Source of the DNA: Owenia fusiformis
Taxonomy: Eukaryota; Annelida; Polychaeta; Sabellida; Oweniidae
Direction: 5' to 3'
Assembly: GCA_903813345.2 (NCBI GenBank)
Contig: CAIIXF020000009.1
Span: forward strand, 33,423,259 to 33,487,258
Length of the DNA: 64,000 bases
Below, one piece after another: positions 35,401-43,860 of this stretch. A program made the translations under genes and the position numbers. The notes under the pieces were generated by a model that searched no databases, was not told the origin of the DNA, and worked only from the letters and a program-made list of their open reading frames with translations. How positions within the stretch are numbered: position 1 is the stretch's first letter; every line of letters begins with the position of its first letter.

Positions 35401-35769
35401 CTTACTACTTATACATTGATATTCTACAAACATATATTTTCTTCCTGTGCAGGTACCACTTATAGCTACATCTTTAGGCATTGGAAACCTCAGGTTGGCA
35501 TAATCATACAGGTTCTCTGCAATACGCTGTTTACAATGGGAATCATCATTATCACATTCACCATCATTTCCACTGTTCGTATTGAACTGTCCATAGAATG
35601 CCTCTTTGATGTATAGGCTTTCTTTAAGTCCACATGAAAGTTTAACATTCTGTTTATTTTTGGTAATGAAGATGCATTTCGTCATATTTATGCTTTCGAT
35701 AGAATCAGCAACTAAGATAAATACCTGCAGAAATATACATTGCTGTATAATAAGTTTTATCACTGCCAT
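26457..35769 (-). CDS. Receptor gene B: SUEL-lectin/CUB-like membrane protein with tyrosine-rich tail
   Basis: Five exons (35769-35406, 34405-34040, 33832-33644, 27215-27134, 26781-26457) give 441 residues with every phase in register. Signal peptide 1-23. A SUEL/galactose-binding-lectin-like domain follows: KLSCGLKESLYIKEAFYGQF and a closing CTGRKYMFVEYQC, with fewer cysteines than the classical eight. Exon 2 looks CUB-like (FPNFDTAIKGSCSCIIEAPP ... RYKYYFTAKG). Exon 3 starts LRLTCGNTAEVWKKY and becomes a Ser/Thr stalk. Transmembrane residues are 308-331. The 108-residue tail has YETL, YQDM (PI3K-type YxxM), YSEL, YENT, YEVI and the strict ITIM VNYEIV (Tyr425). Gene C is its close paralogue with the same exon plan. 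The third intron is 6.4 kb of repeats. Domain calls are by eye; ligand unknown. Confidence 0.8.
27340..31710. repeat. Fold-back repeat with three related arms
   Basis: Two arms in direct order (about 27340-28580 and 28810-30000) and one inverted arm (about 30330-31700) share the same blocks: GTTGCTATGGTAAC, AATTCTGAATCCG, TATGACGTCATAA, TGATGTCATAATGGCAATTA. The outer ends match as inverted repeats (GGGAGCAAA...TTCCGTGTCCTTTTTAGAG at 27340 and its inverse ending near 31690). No ORF is found. It fills most of intron 3 of receptor gene B. Poly-G tracts occur at 28433-28447 and 30619-30632. Confidence 0.7.
27467..33409. promoter_or_regulatory. Thirteen perfect X-box palindromes plus CRE sites in the fold-back repeat
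   Basis: GTTGCTATGGTAAC or its inverse GTTACCATAGCAAC (GTTACC-AT-AGCAAC, full X-box consensus) begins at 27467, 27640, 28024, 28861, 29033, 29852, 30574, 31391, 31564, 32307, 32480, 33223 and 33396. The perfect CRE TGACGTCA begins at 27821, 29214, 31216, 32132 and 33048. Octamers ATGCAAAT/ATTTGCAT lie within 40 bp of the first CRE. Whether RFX or CREB proteins bind is unknown; the motifs are fixed features of the repeat. Confidence 0.5.
30891..33638. repeat. Tandem triplication, exact 916-bp period
   Basis: The landmark GATTATTTTCTGTCATAA starts at 30899, 31815 and 32731. Line-by-line comparison shows the three units to be essentially identical except for one base near each junction (GTTGTTA or GTTATTA). 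Each unit contains the inverted arm of the fold-back repeat plus about 100 bp of intron next to exon 3 of gene B. The last unit stops 5 bp from the splice donor of that exon (33644). Either a very recent amplification or an assembly error. Confidence 0.9.
34479..35024. mobile_element. 546-bp TIR element with 8-bp target duplication
   Basis: Ends TTATCCCGTTCCCGGACTAT and its inverse, with the inverted repeat continuing imperfectly for over 150 bp (both arms carry GATACCTACCTCAAT and a CGTTCTGCCGATA-type block). It is flanked by the direct repeat TATAGTAT (34471-34478 and 35025-35032). It has no transposase and lies in intron 1 of receptor gene B. The 8-bp duplication allows hAT-, Merlin- or P-like families. 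Confidence 0.72.
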
Positions 35770-36692
35770 GATTAGTGAAATATTTTGAATTTTTTTATTC
35801 AGAAGAATCCTCGTGGTTCTTTTATGTGTATGATATCAGATTAATCCTACACTCGATAACTGAGTAACATGTAAATATTTTCACTTGATCCTAAAAATGT
35901 GTTGATGCTCTGTCACTCTGTACCTGATTAAAAGTGTCACAAAACTACACCACTTGGATTCAATGGATTGATGACTGATGACCGAAGATGAAGTTGACAA
36001 GAAAATCCTATTTAATAAAATCTATTCATAATGTACGATAACATTGAGTGTTTGTGGTTCACTTTTTTATTTAGATTTTATAAATAGGAACCATCCAACC
36101 ATTTTAGATCGTGATAAAGTATGAATAAGAATTATCATTAGAGAATCTGGTTGGTTTACAGGCCCCCTCTTATCTGTCCTTTGGAAAGATCAAGATAAAG
36201 GGGTGTTGTTGTTGCGATGGGTCTTTGAATCGTGATTCATTCTCAAAAAGTAAGGATTGATGAATGATCTTTCCACTTCAAAGTACAAGATCAGTTCATG
36301 GGGTAATAATGTTTTATGTTTTATTGTTAGACTGACATGTTTATACAAAATGTATTCTGTTTTGTGTTTTATTAAATTAAGCCTATTGTGCATATAGCAT
36401 GTCAAGATGACATACTAATACTGGATACTATATTCAAGCGATTCTATATGATTGATTGTTTTTATGAGTATAAGGACACAAATATGACATTCAGATCTAG
36501 ATCTATGAAATCCTCTTTATAGCTTTGATGAGAACATCTAAGTTGGTAGAAAACTAAATGCTGCGATTTTCAAAGCACCTGTACACCTTCTCTGGCCAGT
36601 ATCACATATTTTAATGTCATCGGGTGAGTTAATTATTTTTCATGTAAAGGTGGCTTATAGGATACTTGCATTTTTATTGACTTCCTCAGAAT

Positions 36693-38891
36693 CACGGGGG
36701 ATAAGCAAAACGAGGGCGAAGCCACGGACTGCGACTCGCGTAACTTTACACCGCAGCCCAGCGCCAAAATTGAGGGACATCCGGCAGTGCCTTCTGCTTC
36801 TTCCGACAAAATAGAGAAATCCAGGTATTTTAAATGCTATCGTAGTGTCTAATCGGTGACCCAAATATTACTCTGTATCTACTGTTGGTCTGTAGATAAG
36901 AAAATAAGCAGTTGTCTAGCCTTGCCCAAGTCGGTATTTTTTTACTTATCTGATCTTGAATTATTACCGCCTTGTACAATCCAATACACCTGCGCTGATA
37001 TTATGCAGAGTTATTCAACGGTTTCGAGATTTCCATAATACCATGGGCTTTCAACTACTACGCTATCAGGGGTATCGCGAAACCTTATTGATTAACAGAT
37101 ATACGCGTGGACAGTCTGGACACGACGTGTGACTTCAGGCTGATTGACCAATCAAAAACGTTATCAGGTTGACCTGCATAAGCAAAGCAATCTTCCCGAT
37201 TTGAAATTCAATGCCGATGATCTGTTCGATCGTTTCTTTAGATTTACAATATATTATGTAATTAAATGTACATAGGGAATGTAAGAGTCATTAATATAAA
37301 TTAAATCATGCAATAGATTTAAAACTGATTTCACGATGAAAATGCAAGACCGAGTCCAATGTAGCGGGTCATGTAGTCGATCAGTGATTGAATCTCAGCC
37401 TACATGTTCATTTGAATTCAGCGATCGTTTCAACGTTTATTGTTGAAATCTTCTCACCTCCGGTTACCGATCGATGCTCCGACATCCACTAAACTCTGAT
37501 TGATATTTATGTGATAAAATATTTGTATTTTCATGATGAATTCATGCAAGTTTGTTCGTGAAAAGTCCCGGCGAAAAGTAAAAAGTGTACTTGTTTTTGA
37601 CCGTGCATAATAATGAGCTGACGCTGCAGGGCCGTCGTTGATTGGTCAAATTTTACCAACATAAACATTGAGTCGGTAAACACGTGGCTTTCTCTTTGGT
37701 ACAAGGCGGTCATAATAGAAATCAAGATAGTAAAAGAGACCGACTTGGGCAAGGCTAGCAGTTGTCCAGATCAAGCTAAAACAGTAGCAAAGTTCTGATT
37801 TTACCTGTAAAATATGTGCATATTATTTAATTTACTATACATTTGAAAGGAGTTTTAACACGTTTCTGATACCTAAAGGTTAGTTGAGGCTCCGAGTATA
37901 ATTCGTGAAAATGATTTGATAATAGAATGTGTCCATAAGGAGAAAATTAGATTCAAACTGCTCATTCATAGTGGACGCAGTCCAGTAAACAAAGCTATTT
38001 CAACAACGCAACACAGCCTCCATTGATATTCTAAGCAACGCAGTCCAGCCGCGAACACGAAATAAATAAGATAGTGTAAACTATATTCCTACGCTATTAT
38101 TGTTTCAGGAAGATATCAGGAAAATATCAAATAATTGGAGAGTTGGTGAGTTAATGTAATTTTGGATGATCTTTCCAACAGTCCATCAATATTGCTAGCT
38201 ACCACAAATTCATGATTTCAGCTGTATTTGACAGCTTGTATATATTTGCAGAATGGATTGAGACACGATGTAGGTCTATTAAAATAGCCCTTTATATTCA
38301 ATTTTGTCCAAAGTTGCTCCATTTCGGCCACACCTGTACACACATTGTGCTATCTACATTTGGCTGTGATTGCGTTCAGCTTCAGATATAAAGCAACACT
38401 TGAGTCGCGGACTGCGTTGGGCAGATGGATGGACTGCGACTATTATAAATTCCAATTTTCTATGTAATTGTACGTTTTCCGCTTACCAAATATCACACGA
38501 AGATGTAATTATAACAACAGAACATGAATAATTATATTAATTCGATGTCATTTCTGATTCCTTTGTTTAAATCGGTATATTAGGGACAAATATTGACAAA
38601 ATTGCATTTTTTGTGGCAGATGTCGAATTCATTTGTGTTCATGCTAAACTATTGGACAGCCGAGCACCAAGAATGCCATTGCAGGTGGAGTATGAATATG
38701 TTGATCACCGACTGGAACATACTAGCTATTCTGTAGAATATCCAAACCAATAATCTACCCCAAATCCTAACATGCCTTCCAAATTAAGTTTGGACTTACC
38801 GCCATTGTTCAGCTATAATGCGTTGTAACCTCGTTTTGAATTACGCGAGTCGCAGTCCGTGGCTTCGCCCTCGTTTTGCTTATCCCCCGTG
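36693..38891. mobile_element. 2.2-kb TIR element with CAC ends and 5-bp target duplication
   Basis: A perfect 51-bp terminal inverted repeat starts CACGGGGGATAAGCAAAACG (36693-36743 and 38841-38891). The flanking direct repeat is AGAAT (36688-36692 and 38892-38896). Motifs around GGACTGCG recur inside the ends (for example 37976, 38037, 38410, 38430), as for transposase-binding subterminal sites. No long ORF. CAC termini with a 5-bp duplication are the hallmark of the Transib/RAG-like superfamily, so this is a candidate non-autonomous member. It lies between receptor genes B and C and is split by a nested insertion at 36917-37757. Confidence 0.78.
36917..37757. mobile_element. 841-bp nested TIR element with 9-bp target duplication
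   Basis: Inserted into the CAC-ended element. Ends TAGCCTTGCCCAAGTCGGT and its inverse; the inverted repeat extends imperfectly to a shared ACCGCCTTGTAC block about 55 bp inside. The exact flanking repeat is GCAGTTGTC (36908-36916 and 37758-37766). No coding sequence. Mutator-like by duplication length and TIR size. Confidence 0.78.
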
Positions 38892-39334
38892 AGAATGTTA
38901 CATATTCTGAATGATGTAATATCAAATCAACACAGTTGGTATACATACATACATGTTCCTGACATGGATGTCAATGTCTGACATGGATGTCAATGTCTGT
39001 TATGTGAGACCTCTCAAAGCATCATTTGCAATTTAGTATGTTACATCAATAAATGGGACAATAAAATACTTTTCTTTTATCTTTTTAGAAAACTATTTCT
39101 CTTGTGTTATTGCCCTTTAATAGGTAATATAAAGGAACTGTAGCATAAAATAGCAATTAGCAAGGCCTTTTAGTGCTGCGAATACATATTGCTAATGAAA
39201 AAATATTGTTAGCAAATTGCAAAGAAAATGATTGCAGATTTGACATATTATGATCAACTTCAATTTTTATGAAAGTACAATGTTTGCAATGCACAACATG
39301 CTTCATTCTGTATTTGTATAAAAGCATCAATACA

Positions 39335-42300
39335 TCATACATTTTCATATGAGCTTTGATGTCCATGGTTTTTGCCATTGATTACATTTTCATAGTTATC
39401 TTTACCTTCACTTTTGACTTTTCCATTAGCCACATTTTCATAGTCAATCTTATTCTTTACATTCCCAACAGATACTACTTCATAGTTTACTTCTTCATGA
39501 ACAACACTTCTGCCCTGTATATCATCAATTTCTGCTTTAGTATTAACAACTTCATATTCAACACTGGACACTGGCTCAGCTGATGCAAAAGTTGTATTAA
39601 CATAGCTTGGTTGTGGCTCTACATAGGGGATATCTAGCTGACTATACACATGTGGTGTTGTGTCTTTGACAACTGCTGAGGGGTCAACAGATTCATACAT
39701 CTCAGTTGTAGCTTTAGTGTCAGTATTTGCTTTTTGCCTGGAATGAACGACAGAAGTAATTTGTTTTTATGATAGCTCAAAGGAAAATGGTCTGCAGTCT
39801 CTATCAATAGTAAAGTCTCAAATTACAATAGAGGTGACAATTTATTTTGTTAGAACCTCAATTTAAATACTAGATTCTGATTGGTCAAGATTGGATATAA
39901 CATCACTATATAATATAAATAAGTTTGTCAAGGGCTTAGAAAAAATTATTAAAAATAAGTTTATATATATATATTGATAAGAATGTCACCATAGCAACAT
40001 GTACCTGCATTTCACCATAGCAACAGCTACCAGCACTATTAGTAAAAGAAACAAGAATGCTCCTGTGATACTTCCAGCAATCAAACCTGGAATAGAACAA
40101 TAGTAATCTACTAATCTTTAAAGGACCTGCATTTTATTATCATAATAGCATGATTAAACAACTATGTCTATGTGTCTTACTTGTACCCTAGGGTATACAT
40201 TCTACTAAAAACTTTTGTTATCTATTGTTAAAGGTAATATACATGTACAAGATCATTTAACATGTTTGAACCACTAAACAATATGTGCTATTGTCCTACA
40301 AATATATATTGCTAGTCCATATAACCACTTCCCTTCTTCTAATTCATCTTCAGAGGTGAGGTATATAGGGGTTCATAAGAGTTTGGAGAATGGAATACCT
40401 ACCAATGTTAGCATCTGCTATTTCCTCCTCATCTGTTTTCCTGATCATTGTTTCAGTACTTTCAGCTTGTTGCATGATGTCATTACCATAGTCTTCTGTT
40501 GTGTTGTTTATGTGGACCATTGTCTTGTCACTAGGTGTTATGTTTGTTCTATTGTTTGCAATTATAGGTTTTTGTGTGGATCTGTTAGTTGTTAAGGGTT
40601 GTTCTGTACTCAATTTGGTTGTAACATGTTTGGTGATTGTCGTGCTTTTTGGGTTGATAGTGGTTGGTTTATTTGTGGTTATAGTTGTTGGTGTAGTCGT
40701 AGTAGTAGTTTTTGTTGTAGTTGTTGGGTTGATCTTGTTTTCATACTTTTTCCACACTTCACCAGCATTACCACAAGTTAGTTTGAGCTGCTGATCATCT
40801 TGTTTTGCTGCAAAATGTACTGATTTTAAGTCAAAACAAGATGAAATACAAGAAAATTAATTCCCACCCGATTAAGGCAATTATGCTGCAATTAGCCCTA
40901 GCATATATATATATTATATTATTTGTACCTTGTGCTGTTATGTAGTACTTGTATTGTGAAGATTGCTCTTTATGCTCCAAAGTGATGAAAACTATTGGTT
41001 CCTCACTCTCATATAATAATGTCCCATTCTGGAATTCCACAAGTTTTGACATATTGGATATCCATGCAGAGTATTTAGTCATTCCATTTTCAGCTATAGC
41101 AAAGTTATTTGTTCTTTTTACTTCTTCAGCTGTTAAACTGTAGATATGTATTGTGTTTGTGGGTGGTGCTTCAATTATACAGCTGCAAACCCCCTTGATT
41201 GGTGTGTCAAAATTGGGGAAAGCATTGTTCTTCAGATATATAGCTTGTAGTGACTTTTCATCAATTTCATCACATATAGAATGTCTGTTTTCAACTATAA
41301 AGTAAAAATATTATAAATTAATAGTTTTAATATATACTCAAGTATTTTCTATATCATGACATTGTAAATCTTAAACTTATCAGGGTTCTCACGACGAAAT
41401 TGTTAGGCCCAAAATTTTTCGCTGAATTATGACTACTCCTCCCCCATGTGAGATCAGAGATATCCTGTAAGTGTACTTTTCAAAATACTACTTAAGATTA
41501 TCTTCAAGTTTTAATCACAATATACATTTCTAAAAGGTTTCTGACTTCCTTTTCCTTGTTTGTTTCCAGTTTTATGTATTCTATGTTTCTCAAGAGTTTC
41601 ACCACAAATAATGTGACAAAAATGTAAGATTATCAGGAAAATACACTTTAGACTCCTGAAAAGCTTTTAGACTCTGGAGCAAAAGGGTCTAAAGACATTA
41701 GACTGTGGAGAATCTCTGGAGTCTAAAAGCCCAGTGAGAACCCTGCTTATACATTGATGCCATATCTCTTTTCCTTCATATAGCCAAATCTGTATCATTC
41801 TTAATAAAGAATGGTATCTTGAGAATCATATGTATACAAATATATTATCCCATCCTAAGTGCTTTATATGATTATATAATATTCCCTTCAGTCACTTGTG
41901 AATATATCATATACTCACTTGAGTATAAACATGATATACAGAATCAACCATTATATAACCTCATATTATATGTAAGGTAGACTATTTTCTAAGAGGCAGA
42001 CAGTATATGACTTACCTGGTATACACATATACTCCATATACATGTACTTTCTCCCTGTACAACCACCTGTTATATTTATTTCAGTGGCTCTGGGAAGGTC
42101 GAAGCTCTGGTCTTCATAGTTATACAGGTTTTCAGGTATGTCAGTTCTACAGTGATCTTCCTCATTAAAATGACACTCAGTCTCAAAGTCACCTTCGCTT
42201 GTCTTATATTGTCCGTAAAATGCCTGCCTGACATACATACTTTTACCTATACCACATATTGATAATGTTATTTGTGCCTTATTAGGTTGAAGAAAAACAC

Positions 42301-42406
42301 ACTTTGTTTCAACACTCTCTTTACTGATCTCTTCTTGAGATTGAGTCAACTTCATTTGAATGATCAGGAAGAATACACATTGTAGAAGGGGTCCAAACTT
42401 AACCAT
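39335..42406 (-). CDS. Receptor gene C: SUEL-lectin/CUB-like membrane protein with multi-ITIM tail
   Basis: Five exons (42406-42016, 41294-40929, 40807-40403, 40086-40005, 39737-39335), 548 residues; first ATG at 42406. Signal peptide MVKFGPLLQCVFFLIIQM. The SUEL-like domain (LSICGIGKSMYVRQAFYGQY ... CTGRKYMYMEYMC) and the CUB-like exon (FPNFDTPIKGVCSCIIEAPP ... YKYYITAQG, 366 nt as in gene B) are close to gene B. The stalk exon (405 nt) starts LKLTCGNAGEVWKKY and is a Thr/Pro mucin. Transmembrane residues are 389-411. The tail (415-548) has nine tyrosines. Strict ITIMs: VEYEVV (Tyr476), VNYEVV (Tyr500), IDYENV (Tyr514), SSYENV (Tyr545). YVNT and three YENV also fit Grb2-type YxN. No named homologue is recognised. 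Confidence 0.82.
41381..41745. mobile_element. 365-bp element with CAGGGTTCTCAC ends
   Basis: A 12-bp perfect inverted repeat CAGGGTTCTCAC bounds the element, in intron 1 of receptor gene C. The flanks share CTTAT directly (41376-41380 and 41746-41750). CAGGG starts suggest hAT, but hAT duplications are 8 bp, so the family is open. Non-coding. Confidence 0.55.
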
Positions 42407-43169
42407 TTTCAAGTTCTGTATCTTATGTCAAAGTTATTGAAAGAAATTGTCAGTTTACATTTTCATATTCTTAAACTGTAATAAGATATTAATTGAAATC
42501 GAAAATGGTCAATCCGAGGCTGAATCAAACTAATCCTGGAAGAAGAGGTGTAATTGTCCCCGGAAACTCAATTACTTCATTATCGTTAGTATTATATGGT
42601 GTCATTAAATCAATGTGATGTGTCTCTGAGTTGAAGATATATTATGTTAAATATGTTTTATCTCGTATATAAAGTTTAACTGCTGTTGGTCATTCGAAAT
42701 AAATCTTCTCTAAATCTTATGAAAGTTTCTCATTGTTTTACTCCATTTTTTCTTGATGGTTCTTTAATGTTAGAAACAGATCAATCATGCTCTTCTACAA
42801 AATGAATAATCCATCCTTTTAGCTGCTCCCCAAAACATGTCTGCTATTTAAATGTTCTTCCAATATGTATTTGATTTTGAATTAAACCTGTTGAATACAT
42901 AACCTGTTAAAACACTTCCTTATGTTGGATACGATATTGCCATTTAATGCATGTTCTAAAAAATGTCACCATAACATGGAACTCATAAAGCATGCACTTA
43001 AAAGTGAATTCATTACAAGATATTGATTTTTGATATCATCTGTTTTTATTTTTTTCTTATACATGAATATTCTTAGTTGTGTACAATTTTTTATATTCAT
43101 GAATGTGATCATTTGATGTTAATTTACAAAAAGTAAAAAATACAGGGTATTCGTTGAATAATGTATGTT

Positions 43170-43375
43170 CATTCATGGGAATATCTAGTTCAAATAACAC
43201 CAATAGCATAATATTGGTGCAAATAAAGTATGCCTGTGATTCGTGATGAGGTATGACTATATATAACCATATAACCATGGTGTGCATTCATGGGAATATC
43301 TAGTTCAAATAACACCAATAGCATAATATTGGTGCTAATAAAGTATGCCTGTGATTCGTGATGAGGTATGACTAT
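43170..43375. repeat. Tandem duplication, 115-bp period
   Basis: CATTCATGGGAATATCTAG... through GTGATGAGGTATGACTATA occurs twice, starting at 43170 and 43285, with one clear substitution (GGTGCAAAT/GGTGCTAAT). A recent local duplication between receptor genes C and D. Confidence 0.85.
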
Positions 43376-43572
43376 ATGACCTGTAAATCAATAATTGTTA
43401 AAATGCTAAAAACTTCCTGGTTTAATATCTGATGTTACTATTAGGTTAAGCTAATCTATACACTATACTTACAAAATTTACTACCACTGAGCTATAGGAC
43501 CTACTGTCTTTTCCACATCAACATTGCATATATAGCATTGCAGCCATGTCTTACATGACCAATATAAATTAC

Positions 43573-43639
43573 CTGTCTTTCCAGGATGTCAATCATTCTC
43601 TTTGTGATATCACGTGGACTTTCCCATGGGCCATTGTCC
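43573..43639 (-). other. Candidate orphan exon downstream of receptor gene D
   Basis: 67 nt between a good acceptor (TTTCTCCTTAG) and donor (CAG|GTAATT). One frame is open and reads NGPWESPRDITKRMIDILER. It lies 220 bp past the stop of gene D and could be an alternative 3' exon of it or a relic of a lost gene. No partner exons were found. Confidence 0.3.
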
Positions 43640-43679
43640 CTAAGGAGAAATAGTTTTAGTTAATGAAAACACAGAATGA

Positions 43680-43765
43680 AATCCTGTGCTAAGGGCTGAT
43701 GTGAAAAAGTCAGTCCACCGCAGTGGGGATTGAACCCACGACCCCTCGTTTTATCATGTTTAATC
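43680..43765 (-). repeat. tRNA-derived SINE fragment
   Basis: On the minus strand a pol III B-box (GGGTTCAATCCCC) is followed by GCGGTGGACTGACTTTTTCA and an AGCCCTTAGCACAGGATTTC tail. The tail and the CAGTCCACC/CAGCCCACC block are shared with the copy at 63555-63665. The 5' part of the tRNA head is missing. Confidence 0.6.
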
Positions 43766-43860
43766 AATTATTGGTCACATACTCTTTAGATCCAGCCTCG
43801 ATACATAAATATACCCTTGTCTTTTGCGAACTCCTCATCACTATTAACCTTGTCATTCAG

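Noticed and set aside
42407-42412. Upstream start for gene C two codons before the chosen ATG
   Set aside because: The upstream codon is TTG; the first ATG in frame is at 42406 and gives a standard signal peptide.
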